27,313 nucleotides of DNA from Butyricicoccus_A sp964387535 (GCA_964387535.1 CAYLXH010000010.1:1-27313), one strand, 5' to 3'. Positions 6,689-14,729 are shown, counted from the first letter of the stretch. The notes: generated from the sequence alone by a model not told the origin. Made by a program: numbers and translations.

Positions 6689-6773
6689 GTGATGAGGGTT
6701 GGTCACCACAAGGCTATGTAAGATATCGTATTTATTTTTGATCACTACTAACTGGAATTTGTAGTTCCATCAT

Positions 6774-7526
6774 TTATGCAAAGAATTCTTCGCACAACGA
6801 AATAAACTCCTTCATATTGCTCATCATTGCCGGATGACCACCCTGCTCAAAGATATGAGACTTAGCCATACACGTTCTGCTACAAATGCTCTCGAACAGT
6901 TTATGATAGTGCCCTGCCGGGAACATTTCATCTTTTGCACTGCCTGTAAGAAGCAGGCTGACCTTCAGCTCATCTATTGGTTTATGAAAGAATGCACCGA
7001 TATTTTCTGCATGGGCAATTATGGCTTCTGTATCCGCATCAACCACGCTTTCCCAATCATCGCCATGCATTAATTTAAGCATCCTCCGAAAAGCCTCATT
7101 TTGCTTTGCGTATTCACGGCCAATGCGAATCTGTTCGGTGATGTCAGAATTTGCAGATAAGCCTTCAAAACTGTCTGCAACAATGGTGTTGACCATATCT
7201 GGATTTTCCAGCGCCATATTGATGGCTGCAATAGCGCCGCCACTGCTGCCAATCACATCCACTTTTTCAAATCCTTTATATTTGCAAAGGGCAGTCGCCT
7301 GCCTTGACCATTCATACCAAAGGTCCGAAGACCATTTTTCACATCTTTCTGATTGTCCACATCCGAGAAAGTCAGGAACGATTACATGGTGCTTTTCAGA
7401 AAGCATTGGCAGGATTGGTGCAAACATTTTTCCGCAAGCGGTATTGCCATGGAGCAGGAGCAGTGGCTTTCCGTTGCCGATTTCTTCATAATAAATCTTT
7501 TTTCCTTCATAATGAAAGCTGCTCAT
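6774..7526 (-). CDS. alpha/beta fold hydrolase
   Basis: A 250-residue cytoplasmic serine hydrolase with no signal peptide. The oxyanion motif is LLLLHGNTA (about 22-30), the strand-6 motif is VIVPDFLGCGQSE (48-60), and the nucleophile elbow is GSSGG with Ser95. The acid is likely the Asp of GSAKDEMFP, and the base the His of GGHPAM near the C-terminus. This is the pattern of MhpC-type small esterases and C-C hydrolases; the substrate is unknown. The ATG at 7524-7526 is chosen over the one six bases upstream because GAAGGG lies 6 nt before it, whereas it directly touches the upstream ATG. It stands alone as the last intact gene of the island before the tRNA. Confidence 0.88.
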   Translation of the reverse strand: MSSFHYEGKKIYYEEIGNGKPLLLLHGNTACGKMFAPILPMLSEKHHVIVPDFLGCGQSERCEKWSSDLWYEWSRQATALCKYKGFEKVDVIGSSGGAIAAINMALENPDMVNTIVADSFEGLSANSDITEQIRIGREYAKQNEAFRRMLKLMHGDDWESVVDADTEAIIAHAENIGAFFHKPIDELKVSLLLTGSAKDEMFPAGHYHKLFESICSRTCMAKSHIFEQGGHPAMMSNMKEFISLCEEFFA

Positions 7527-7600
7527 ACTCATCCCTTCAACAATAAATTTCGATTTGTTAAACTAAACATATCACAAATCAGAGAATGATTCAATCATGA

Positions 7601-7642
7601 AAAGAAACCTCTCTTGTCTTGGTAGACAAAAGAGGTTTCTTT
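7601..7642 (-). terminator. terminator of the tRNA-Arg gene
   Basis: An 18-bp stem (7601-7618 with 7625-7642, loop 7619-7624). The one C-A mismatch read on the plus strand becomes a G-U pair in the minus-strand RNA, and a short T-rich end follows on that strand. It lies directly 3' of the tRNA gene. Confidence 0.75.
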
Positions 7643-7644
7643 CG

Positions 7645-7721
7645 TGGCGTCCCAGAAGGGATTTGAACCCCCGACCCCGCGCTTAGGAGGCGCGTGCTCT
7701 ATCCAGCTGAGCTACTGAGAC
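7645..7721 (-). tRNA. tRNA-Arg, anticodon CCU
   Basis: Cloverleaf read by eye on the minus strand. The acceptor is GTCTCAG with CTGGGAC (one G-U pair). The D arm is GCTC...GAGC. The anticodon stem CGCGC/GCGCG holds the loop CTCCTAA, which puts anticodon CCT at 7685-7687. The T-loop is TTCAAAT. The CCA end is encoded (7645-7647). It reads AGG codons. Its 3' end points toward the decayed mobile island at 2.2-7.5 kb. Confidence 0.95.
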
Positions 7722-7854
7722 AGAGAGTCTGTTGAATCATAGTCTTTATAGTATACTCAATAATTGGAAAAAATGCAAGCTGTTCGCGCCGAGTTTTCGG
7801 TGTGGTGTTTTGTGTGTTTTGTGTGAAGATATGGTTAAAATCGAAGCGGAAGTA

Positions 7855-7883
7855 TTGCAAAGTTTTTGTAAACATCGTATGAT
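7855..7883 (+). promoter_or_regulatory. promoter of the lipid kinase gene
   Basis: TTGCAA (7855-7860) and TATGAT (7878-7883) with a 17-bp spacer, about 80 bp before the start codon. The rest of 7722-7963 holds no gene I can support. Confidence 0.6.
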
Positions 7884-7963
7884 AATCTCACACATTTTTA
7901 TCCAGCAGAAAAGACCAACTGGGTCTGCGGTGTCGCAATGGTTTCTCCAAAGGAGGGTATGAG

Positions 7964-8935
7964 ATGCAGACTCCGACTCATCCGAAACTGATGCTGATTA
8001 TCAACCCGAGAGCGGGAAAAAATCAGGCACGGGAGCGGATTTTTACGTTTATCAATTATTTCTTTCAAGAGGGGTATCATGTCACGGTTTTCCCGACACA
8101 GAAAAAAGGGGATGCGAGTGAATATGCGGCAGAATTTGCCGTACAGTATGACCGTATTGTCTGTGTGGGCGGCGATGGGACGTTGAACGAGGTGGTTTCT
8201 GGTCTGATGCTGCTGCCGGAAGAGTCTCGACCGGCGCTGGGATATATCCCGGGCGGCACGACGAACGATTTTGCATCTACCTTGGGAATTTCGTTCAAAA
8301 TGGAGGAAGCGATGGAGCAGATTACGGAGAGCACTCCGTTTGCGTGCGACATCGGATGCTTTAACGGACAATATTTTACCTATGTGGCGGCATTTGGCTT
8401 GTTCACAGAGGTATCGTATGAGACGCCGCAGATGCTGAAAAATACGCTTGGCCACTTTGCGTATATCCTGGAGGGTGTGAAGTCGCTGGCGTCGGTTCGC
8501 TCCTACCATATGACGGTGGAAGTAGATGGCGAAGTTATGGAGGATACCTTTATTTACGGTCAATTGTCTAATTCCACGTCGATTGGCGGAATGCTGAGCA
8601 TTCAAAAGGCAGGGGTGTCGCTGAATGATGGATTATTTGAGGTGCTGTTGATTAAAATGCCGAGCAATCCGCTGGAACTCAATGAGATCATCGCTGCGCT
8701 CGTGCAGCAAAAGGTGACGGATTGTCCATTTATTTATTTCCGGCATGGAGCGCATATCCGTGTGCGTTCGGAGAAGGACGTGGCGTGGACGCTGGATGGA
8801 GAGGCGGGAGGCATCACGGCTGAGGCGACGGTGGATATCGTGCCGCATGCGCTGACGTTTCTGCTGGAGAACCGGAAAGACGTGTTCGGTACAGAGGACG
8901 AGCTTCCGTTGCCGGAATCGCAGAAAACGGAATAG
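7964..8935 (+). CDS. diacylglycerol/lipid kinase family protein (YegS/DgkB-like)
   Basis: A 323-residue member of the DAGK catalytic family, which phosphorylates diacylglycerol or related lipids with ATP at the inner membrane face. KLMLIINPRAGKN (8-20) is the first strand and nucleotide loop, GGDGTLNEV (69-77) is the catalytic GGDGT motif, and GYIPGGTTNDFA (about 92-103) is the second conserved nucleotide loop. The C-terminal beta sandwich ends with WTLDGEAG (about 277-284), which holds the conserved LDGE acid. Start: ATG after AAGGAGGG. It recycles diacylglycerol during phospholipid and lipoteichoic acid turnover in Gram-positives, which is known for DgkB; the exact substrate here is inferred. 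It is monocistronic, ending in the terminator at 8974-9006. Confidence 0.92.
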   Translation: MQTPTHPKLMLIINPRAGKNQARERIFTFINYFFQEGYHVTVFPTQKKGDASEYAAEFAVQYDRIVCVGGDGTLNEVVSGLMLLPEESRPALGYIPGGTTNDFASTLGISFKMEEAMEQITESTPFACDIGCFNGQYFTYVAAFGLFTEVSYETPQMLKNTLGHFAYILEGVKSLASVRSYHMTVEVDGEVMEDTFIYGQLSNSTSIGGMLSIQKAGVSLNDGLFEVLLIKMPSNPLELNEIIAALVQQKVTDCPFIYFRHGAHIRVRSEKDVAWTLDGEAGGITAEATVDIVPHALTFLLENRKDVFGTEDELPLPESQKTE

Positions 8936-8973
8936 AATGCTGTACGGATGGAGTGCGGAAATAGGATACACAA

Positions 8974-9006
8974 ACAGGGAGACAGAGTCACTGTCTCCCT
9001 GTGTTT
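8974..9006. terminator. bidirectional terminator
   Basis: An 11-bp perfect stem CAGGGAGACAG/CTGTCTCCCTG (8975-8985, 8991-9001) with a 5-nt loop and a T-rich tail. It lies between the convergent lipid kinase and CmpB-like genes. Confidence 0.82.
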
Positions 9007-9049
9007 ATGTTCTTTGTGCATAGAGAAATCATCCGAAGGCAGTTCCGAG

Positions 9050-9919
9050 TCAGCGCATTCGCTCCTCCATGGAAGATCGAATGTCCTCCGCGGTCTCCTC
9101 CATGGCGTGCAGGACCTGACGGCGAAAAGCAACGGCGCGGTCATGTGCTTGCCGCAGTGGCTCGCTGAACTGGCGGGACATGGCGGATGGATGTGCACGC
9201 AGCATTGCGCGGATGTGGTAATGCCGGGTGAGGTGAGCCAATCGGCGGGAGAACGAGCGGCGGAGCAACTCTGCCTGCCGCTGCAGACGACGTTCTTCCA
9301 GCAGATCGCGCGCCTCGGCGCGGGCCAGCTCGAGCTGAACACGGGTTTCGTCCAGCTGCGTGCGAAGATGCTCCAGCTCCTCGAGCAGATGGCGCAGATT
9401 GATCGCGGTGCGGAATGCCATCGCAAAGTCGGACAGGAACATGATGGTCACCGGAACGGCGATGAGTGCACCGAACAGAGGTGGAAGTTGCTGTACCAAA
9501 TGTCCGATGGGGGGATGAAGGACATAGATGAGCAGCAGGGACAAAAAGCCCCACGCCAGAGAGGAGGACAGACAGATGTAGCCTTTTAGGTTGCATTTCT
9601 GTGTGGAATAGTCCCAATAGCGCATTTTAAACATCGCCTCCATGGCCCAACCGGTCACGTATTCCAAAATGGTTGGGAATACAATGCCCAGGACAAAAAC
9701 GGCGGGAACACTGCCGCGGTAGGGCAGACAGGTGAGCAGGATACAGAGAGCACCGGAGCCATAGATGGGCAGCAGCGGCAAACGCACAAAGCCGCGGTTG
9801 ACAAAGCGGTGCTGTCGAAGTGAGACGTAACTGGATTCAAAACACCAGCCGAAAAAGCAATAGATATAGAATAGCAGCAGCCATTGCAGCAAGGTGTAGC
9901 TGTGCAGACCGGAAAGCAT
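9050..9919 (-). CDS. putative ABC transporter permease-like membrane protein (PF06541, CmpB-type)
   Basis: A 289-residue integral membrane protein. The ATG at 9917-9919 is chosen because GAGAGGAGG lies just upstream; the open frame extends further but has no other site. Residues 5-30 (LHSYTLLQWLLLFYIYCFFGWCFESSYVS) and 36-55 (FVNRGFVRLPLLPIYGSGAL) are the conserved opening of PF06541, with the FFGWCFE and NRGF...PLLPIYG signatures. About five membrane helices follow, then a long charged region (about 185-289) rich in heptads (LLEELEHLRTQLDETRVQLE), probably a cytoplasmic coiled coil. The family is named after ABC transporters but has no proven transport role. No ATPase gene is adjacent. Confidence 0.82.
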   Translation of the reverse strand: MLSGLHSYTLLQWLLLFYIYCFFGWCFESSYVSLRQHRFVNRGFVRLPLLPIYGSGALCILLTCLPYRGSVPAVFVLGIVFPTILEYVTGWAMEAMFKMRYWDYSTQKCNLKGYICLSSSLAWGFLSLLLIYVLHPPIGHLVQQLPPLFGALIAVPVTIMFLSDFAMAFRTAINLRHLLEELEHLRTQLDETRVQLELARAEARDLLEERRLQRQAELLRRSFSRRLAHLTRHYHIRAMLRAHPSAMSRQFSEPLRQAHDRAVAFRRQVLHAMEETAEDIRSSMEERMR

Positions 9920-9950
9920 GGTGTGCGCCTCCTCTCGAAGTATTTGCTTC

Positions 9951-9979
9951 AGTATATCGTATTTTACAAAAAGAAACAA
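9951..9979 (-). promoter_or_regulatory. promoter of the CmpB-like gene
   Basis: On the minus strand TTGTTT (9974-9979) and TATACT (9951-9956) with a 17-bp spacer. It lies back to back with the rightward promoter at 9987-9995. Confidence 0.5.
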
Positions 9980-9986
9980 TATTTTG

Positions 9987-9995
9987 TGATATAAT
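9987..9995 (+). promoter_or_regulatory. extended -10 promoter of the SDR gene
   Basis: TG-A-TATAAT (9987-9995), an extended -10 without a good -35, gives a leader of about 105 nt before the dehydrogenase start codon. Confidence 0.5.
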
Positions 9996-10109
9996 AAAGA
10001 GGAGCGCAGTGCGCGCGGAGTTGGAAGAGGTGCTTGACAACACCTGTTGCGGAAAAACATCCAAACGAAGGAGAGGTGGAAGTCGAGAGAGTCTGCTCGA
10101 CGAGTTGTC

Positions 10110-10862
10110 ATGAAAACAGCATTGATTACCGGGGCGTCCTCTGGAATTGGACGCGACATTGCGCGGGAGCTCAGCCGCCGAGGCTGGCGTCTGATGCTGG
10201 CAGCGCGGCGGAAGAGCCGCTTGGAGGAACTGGCGGCGGAACTGGATACGCCGACACGAATTTATGTCTGTGATCTGTCCCGGGAGAAGGACTGCCGCTG
10301 GCTGTATGAGCGGACCAGGGAGCAGGGCGTGTCGCTGCTGGTCAATGCCGCAGGCTTTGGCCTGTACGGCCGGTTCCGGGAAGGCGATTTGGATCGCGAG
10401 CTCGAAATGATTGACGTCAATGTGCGGGCGGTGCACATCCTGACCAAGCTGTTTGTACAGGATTTCGTGAAGGCGAACGAGGGCCGTATCCTGAATGTGG
10501 CCTCTGCCGCCGGGTTTTTGCCGGGACCGCTGATGGCGACGTATTACGCGACCAAGAATTACGTCGTCCGTCTGAGTGAGGCGCTGGCCGAGGAGCTGCG
10601 GCAGGAGGGCAGTGCGGTCACGATCAGCTGCCTGTGCCCCGGACCGGTGGACACGGAGTTCAATGAGGTGTCCGGTGCCCGCTTTGGCATCAAGCCGCTG
10701 ACGAGTGCAGCGGTGGCACAGATGGCGGTGCGCGAGACCCTGCGCGGAAGGCTGCTGATCATTCCGGGCCTGTCGACCCGTGCGGGTCTGACGGCGGGAC
10801 GGTTGGTTCCGGACCGACAGATGCTGCGCATTATGAAGCTGATTCAGGGAATGAAGGGGTAA
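10110..10862 (+). CDS. SDR family NAD(P)-dependent oxidoreductase
   Basis: A 250-residue classical short-chain dehydrogenase. The cofactor loop is TGASSGIG (7-14), and the Arg-rich end of strand 2 (AARRKSR) favours NADP. CDLS follows, then NAAGFG, then the active-site strand LNVASAAGF. The catalytic pair is Tyr and Lys in TYYATKN (YxxxK), and the PGPVDTEF loop follows. The substrate is unknown; this branch (YqjQ/DltE-like) covers general reductases of aldehydes, ketones or acyl chains. The ATG at 10110 fits the family N-terminus, but no Shine-Dalgarno sequence lies directly before it. The nearest, AAGGAGAGG, is more than 30 nt upstream with a hairpin in between. A longer start at TTG 10047 would add a tail unlike the family. 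Confidence 0.9.
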   Translation: MKTALITGASSGIGRDIARELSRRGWRLMLAARRKSRLEELAAELDTPTRIYVCDLSREKDCRWLYERTREQGVSLLVNAAGFGLYGRFREGDLDRELEMIDVNVRAVHILTKLFVQDFVKANEGRILNVASAAGFLPGPLMATYYATKNYVVRLSEALAEELRQEGSAVTISCLCPGPVDTEFNEVSGARFGIKPLTSAAVAQMAVRETLRGRLLIIPGLSTRAGLTAGRLVPDRQMLRIMKLIQGMKG

Positions 10863-10884
10863 TGCGTTCTGCCGGAACAAGAAC

Positions 10885-10935
10885 AAAACCAGTTTGCACA
10901 CCGGGGAGTGTCCCTGGGAGTGCAAACTGGTTTTT
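10885..10935 (+). terminator. strong terminator after the SDR gene
   Basis: A 15-bp stem, AAAACCAGTTTGCAC (10885-10899) with its complement (10920-10934), encloses a smaller GC-rich hairpin. The stem's 3' arm ends in a run of T. Confidence 0.85.
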
Positions 10936-11295
10936 GTGATTTTGGATATTCTTTATAAAATTCCTGCAAAGATCTTGTATTCCTGTGGTGTGTGTTTTCA
11001 TAATGAAAAAGAAACTATTAGAAAATGATAAAACAGAGTCGATCACAGGGATATTGCATCGTTCCGGAGTGTCAGCGAATGGAGAATTGGTGGATGGAAC
11101 GGGTTGGTTTATGGATAGGGGGGATCCGAGTGAAGGAAGCTGCGAAGACGCTTATTGTTGATCTTACCGTGCTGCTGGTCGGATTGCCGGTGTGTGACGA
11201 CATTTTGGAATATTCCGGTGTCATTGCTCCGCTTCATCGCCGCCCGGCAGAGGCGATGGATCTGTATGTCTTGGTGCCGCTGCGGCGCTCTGTCG
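10936..11295. other. intergenic stretch without a supported gene
   Basis: A weak frame from GTG 11130 to 11363 would give about 77 residues with one hydrophobic stretch (TLIVDLTVLLVGLPV). It covers the next gene's promoter and overlaps its start, and no homologue is recognised. I see no repeat or structured RNA here. Confidence 0.4.
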
Positions 11296-11324
11296 TTGCC
11301 GCCCGGAGGAAAACACGGTATAAT
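11296..11324 (+). promoter_or_regulatory. promoter of the first binding-lipoprotein gene
   Basis: TTGCCG (11296-11301) and TATAAT (11319-11324) with a 17-bp spacer, 35 bp before the ATG. Confidence 0.7.
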
Positions 11325-11359
11325 AAGAGCATCAAAGAGAGGTTCGGGAGGTGGCCGGA

Positions 11360-12343
11360 ATGAACAGACGAATGGGAGCCCTGCTGTCCGTGACGGCGAT
11401 GCTGCTGTGCTGCGGCTGTGAGTTGCAGGAGGGTGCCGTGCATGTGCTGACGGGAGACACAGCAGCAGAGTTGGAATCTCTGGACAACCCCTATATTGGC
11501 ATGGTGCTCAAGTCGTTGGACGGTCAGTTTTATCCGATGATGAAAGCGGGAGCAGAAGCGGAAGCAGACCGGCTGGGGGCGGAAGTCATTGTGGTCGCAC
11601 CGGACAGCGAGGAGAACGCGGAGGAACAGGCGGAAATTATCCGTATCATGGCGGATATGGCGCTGGATGTGCTGGCGATTGCGCCGTGCGAGGAAGAATT
11701 GTTCACAGACAGCCTGGCCCGTGCGGAACAAAATGGAAAGATTTTACTTGCAGTGGATGAGAAGCTGGAGTATTCCGGCTGTGCTGCGTATATTGGATCA
11801 GACAATACCCTCGGAGGACAGCGGGAAGGGACATTTGCCGCACAGATCGCGGTGTCGGATACGGCAGTGATTTTGCGCGGTTCGGAGAAAAGCCGCAATC
11901 ACACGCAGCGCGTTCACGGACTGGAGCAGAGCTTGAACGCCGACGGCATCTCGGTCCTCGCCTGCCGTGACTGCAAGTCCTCGCGGGCGAAGGCGTATGA
12001 TACCACATGGGAGCTGCTGGATCGTTATGATTCCATCGGCGTGATCTGTGCGACCAATGATTCCATGGCGATTGGCGCCAGCCGTGCTGTACAGGAAGCT
12101 GGCTCTGCTGTTCCTGTTGTCTCGTTTGACGGCACGCCGGAGGTGCTGGAGCTCGTGCGGGACGGCGTGATTTCGGGCACCATTGTACAGGATGCGTATC
12201 AGATCGGGGTGCGGTGTGTGGACACTGCCGTTGCCTTGTATCGGGGAGAAGAGGTGGAGGACACTTCGGTTCCGATGGTACTGGTCACACCGCGGACAGC
12301 AGAATACTATTTATCCGAGACAGAACACGAAATTGATGATTGA
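11360..12343 (+). CDS. substrate-binding lipoprotein, sugar-type (Peripla_BP_4-like), first of two
   Basis: A 327-residue surface lipoprotein. The N-terminus MNRRMGALLSVTAMLL followed by CCGC is a lipoprotein signal, with Cys20 the likeliest lipid anchor. The mature part has the type I periplasmic-binding fold of the ribose/galactose-binding group: YIGMVLKSLDGQFYPMMKAG (about 48-67), then VVAPDSEENAEEQAEII, then IGVICATNDSMAIGASRAVQEAG with the conserved ND-x-MA-x-GA motif, then VVSFDGTPEVLELVRDGVISGTIVQD. Start ATG after GGGAGGTGG. It has its own promoter, and no permease or ATPase gene is near. A paralogue of the same fold follows at 12473. It may serve a transporter encoded elsewhere or act as a ligand sensor. 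The ligand, a sugar or autoinducer-like molecule, is inferred from the fold only. Confidence 0.88.
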   Translation: MNRRMGALLSVTAMLLCCGCELQEGAVHVLTGDTAAELESLDNPYIGMVLKSLDGQFYPMMKAGAEAEADRLGAEVIVVAPDSEENAEEQAEIIRIMADMALDVLAIAPCEEELFTDSLARAEQNGKILLAVDEKLEYSGCAAYIGSDNTLGGQREGTFAAQIAVSDTAVILRGSEKSRNHTQRVHGLEQSLNADGISVLACRDCKSSRAKAYDTTWELLDRYDSIGVICATNDSMAIGASRAVQEAGSAVPVVSFDGTPEVLELVRDGVISGTIVQDAYQIGVRCVDTAVALYRGEEVEDTSVPMVLVTPRTAEYYLSETEHEIDD

Positions 12344-12391
12344 AAATTGTATTTTACATTAATAATAATACAAATAGTACTGAATGCGCGG

Positions 12392-12420
12392 TTGACGGAA
12401 TCGAGCAGAATGGGTATGAT
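12392..12420 (+). promoter_or_regulatory. promoter of the second binding-lipoprotein gene
   Basis: TTGACG (12392-12397) and TATGAT (12415-12420) with a 17-bp spacer, about 50 bp before the ATG at 12473. Confidence 0.7.
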
Positions 12421-12472
12421 AAGAGTAGTTTCACATTCGACTGTCTGACAGGAGAAAGCGAGGGGAAGTTTT

Positions 12473-13495
12473 ATGAAACAACGAGCACGGATTGCGCTGA
12501 TGTTGGTCGTTGCCCTGTGTGCCGGACTGCTGTGTGCGTGTGGTGTCAGCTCATCCACAGGCTCAGCCGGCGTGGAGGACAATGGTCCGATGACCTTGTT
12601 TTTGTCGCGTGAGGATGAGTGGCTGCTGCGGCTGAAAGACGAGTGCACGGGGGCGGCTTCGGAATACGGCTACACGCTGTCTGTGGTGTCTGCGGAGGAT
12701 GACGCGGACAAACAGTTGCAGCAGATTAAAAAAGCAAGAACATCCGGAGAGAGTGCGTTTTTGATCAATCTGGTGGATCCGTCGCGTGCGGATGAGGTGA
12801 TTGAGGCGGCGGGAAACCGTAAGGTTGTCTTTGTCAACCGAATGCCGGAGGACGAATCCGTTCTGGACAGCACGCATGTTTACGTCGGCTCGGAGGAGAG
12901 CGAGGCGGGGATGCTGCAGGGCAATGTTCTGGCGGAATACTGTCAGTCTGAGGGAATGAAGACCATTCATTATCTGCTGCTTCAGGGGCCGTCGACGCTG
13001 TCTTCGTCACAGCAGCGTGCGGATGCAGTGCTGAGTGCGATGGAGGAAACCGGATTTGACATGAAGCCGGTGTGTGACCCGATCAGCGGGGAGTATGACC
13101 GCACTGCGGCAAAGCAGCAGGTGGCCTCACTGCTGTCGGCGGGGACGATCCATGTCTCGGATGTGGATCTGGTCATTGCCACGGATGACGCGATGGCGCT
13201 GGGTGCGCTGGAGGCGATGCAGGAAACCGATCCGGAGGATCTGCCGATTATCATCGGTGTGGACGGTCTGGACGATGCGCTGAGCGCGATTCAGGACGGA
13301 ACGATGATGATGACCGCCTATCAGGATGCCGAACGGCAGGCGGAGACGGCGGTTTGTGTTGCGAACAATCTCAACCACGGCTATGAGTACGATCAGGGAA
13401 TTACGGTGGCAGACCGCATTGATGACTACATCTTCTGGATTTCCTTCCAGTCGGTCACGTCCGATAATGTCGCAGAGTTTTTATCCAAACAGTAA
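12473..13495 (+). CDS. substrate-binding lipoprotein, sugar-type (Peripla_BP_4-like), second of two
   Basis: A 340-residue surface lipoprotein with a canonical lipobox, LCAC (anchor Cys23), after a hydrophobic signal (IALMLVVALCAGLL). The fold parallels its upstream neighbour: EDEWLLRLKDECTGAASEYGY, then the QQIKKA helix, then VDLVIATDDAMALGALEAMQE with the DD-x-MA-x-GA motif, then IIIGVDGLDDALSAIQDGTMMMTAYQD. Identity to the first protein is low by eye, so any duplication is old and the ligands probably differ. It has its own promoter and terminator and no transporter genes beside it. The C-terminus (about 305-340) carries an extra segment ending FWISFQSVTSDNVAEFLSKQ. Role: extracytoplasmic binding of a small solute, partner unknown. 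Confidence 0.88.
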   Translation: MKQRARIALMLVVALCAGLLCACGVSSSTGSAGVEDNGPMTLFLSREDEWLLRLKDECTGAASEYGYTLSVVSAEDDADKQLQQIKKARTSGESAFLINLVDPSRADEVIEAAGNRKVVFVNRMPEDESVLDSTHVYVGSEESEAGMLQGNVLAEYCQSEGMKTIHYLLLQGPSTLSSSQQRADAVLSAMEETGFDMKPVCDPISGEYDRTAAKQQVASLLSAGTIHVSDVDLVIATDDAMALGALEAMQETDPEDLPIIIGVDGLDDALSAIQDGTMMMTAYQDAERQAETAVCVANNLNHGYEYDQGITVADRIDDYIFWISFQSVTSDNVAEFLSKQ

Positions 13496-13500
13496 ATGAA

Positions 13501-13530
13501 ACACCGGAGCCAACAGGCTCCGGTGTTTTG
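13501..13530. terminator. bidirectional terminator
   Basis: An 11-bp perfect stem ACACCGGAGCC/GGCTCCGGTGT (13501-13511, 13516-13526) with loop AACA and a T-rich tail. It lies between the lipoprotein gene and convergent thiI. Confidence 0.88.
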
Positions 13531-13565
13531 TTTTGCAATTGGAGTGACGGGACGAGTGAGGCGAT

Positions 13566-14729
13566 TTATAATGTGACGCACTCTACGCCGTCCAGTGCGC
13601 GCTGGACCAGACCGTCGATGTCCAGCACGGCTTCGGCCTGTTCCACCTTGTACCGCTTGGGGCGGGTCAGCGGGTGCTTGGGCGTAAAGACTGTGCAGCA
13701 GTCCTCATACGGCAGGATCGAGGTCTCAAATGTGCCGATCTTGCGGGAAATCTGGACAATTTCTTCCTTGTCCATGCCGATAACCGGACGGAACACCGGA
13801 ATGGAGCACACCGCGCCGGTGACGTTCATGGCTTCCATGGTTTGGGACGCGACCTGGCCCAGGCTTTCGCCGGTGATCAGCGCACCTGCCTCCTGCTGTA
13901 CGGCGATGGTTTCTGCCAGACGCATCATAAAGCGGCGCATGATCAGAGTAAACATTTCCTCCGGACAGTTGTCGCGGATGGCTTCCTGAATTTCGGTAAA
14001 CGGCACGACAAAGACGTCCATTCGGCCGCTGTAATGTGTGACGGTTTCTGCCAGCTGCATGACCTTGTCCTTTGCGCGCTCGGAGGTATAGGGATAGCTG
14101 AAGAAGTGGATGGCGCACAGCTCCAGGCCGCGCTTAGCCATCATATATCCTGCGACGGGAGAGTCGATGCCGCCGGACAGCAGCAGCGCCGCCTTTCCGT
14201 TGGTTCCGACCGGCATTCCGCCCGGTCCGGGCATTTTGCCGGCGTGTACATAGGCAAACTTGTCCCGCACCTCGATGGTGACGCGCAGGTCGGGATGATG
14301 CATGTCCGGAATCAGATGCTCATACTTGTCATCCAGGTCGCCGCCGATTTTCTGACAGATCTGAATGGAATTGTACGGGAACTTTTTGTCTGACCGCTTG
14401 GCTTCGACCTTAAAGCGTTCGGCGCTCTCCAGTTCATCGGCCAGATAGTCGTTGACGGTGTTCCAGATGGCGTCCATGTCCTTGTCGCAGACTGCGGCGC
14501 GGCAGATGGCGGCGACGCCAAAGACGTTGTGTACCGCTTCCACTACCTCATCCATGTCTACATTCTCCGCCGGTTCCACATAGATTGTGGACTGCATGAT
14601 GTAGACATTGCACTTGCCGACCTTGCTCAGCCGGCGGCGCAGATTGGCGATCAGGCGGCTTTCAAAGCGGCGGCGGTTGAGTCCCTTGAGGACGACCTCG
14701 CCGAGTTTTAACAATAATACTTCCTGCAT
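13566..14729 (-). CDS. thiI: tRNA 4-thiouridine synthetase ThiI
   Basis: A 387-residue protein that adenylates U8 of tRNA and replaces the O4 oxygen with sulfur; it can also feed thiazole synthesis for thiamine. The N-terminal ferredoxin-like part opens LLLKLGEVVLKGLNRRRFE (5-23). A THUMP domain follows (about 60-165). The PP-loop pyrophosphatase domain has SGGIDSP at 185-191. The PYEDCCTVFTP segment near the C-terminus holds the cysteine conserved in ThiI. There is no C-terminal rhodanese domain, as usual in Gram-positives, where a dedicated cysteine desulfurase passes sulfur directly. That partner is encoded 27 bp upstream in the same operon, matching the nifZ-thiI order of Bacillus subtilis. 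Confidence 0.96.
   Translation of the reverse strand: MQEVLLLKLGEVVLKGLNRRRFESRLIANLRRRLSKVGKCNVYIMQSTIYVEPAENVDMDEVVEAVHNVFGVAAICRAAVCDKDMDAIWNTVNDYLADELESAERFKVEAKRSDKKFPYNSIQICQKIGGDLDDKYEHLIPDMHHPDLRVTIEVRDKFAYVHAGKMPGPGGMPVGTNGKAALLLSGGIDSPVAGYMMAKRGLELCAIHFFSYPYTSERAKDKVMQLAETVTHYSGRMDVFVVPFTEIQEAIRDNCPEEMFTLIMRRFMMRLAETIAVQQEAGALITGESLGQVASQTMEAMNVTGAVCSIPVFRPVIGMDKEEIVQISRKIGTFETSILPYEDCCTVFTPKHPLTRPKRYKVEQAEAVLDIDGLVQRALDGVECVTL

Noticed and set aside
7645..7721. tRNA-Arg as a proven attachment site of the island
   Set aside because: I looked for a repeat of the tRNA 3' end around 2.1-2.7 kb and saw none, so it is kept only as a hypothesis.
9837..10925. A 362-codon leftward frame opposite the SDR gene
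   Set aside because: It is a shadow of the dehydrogenase and overlaps the terminator at 10885-10935.
11025..11363. Possible 112-residue (or 77-residue from GTG 11130) protein before the first lipoprotein gene
   Set aside because: It has no good ribosome site for the first start, covers the clear promoter at 11296-11324, overlaps the next gene's start, and resembles no family.
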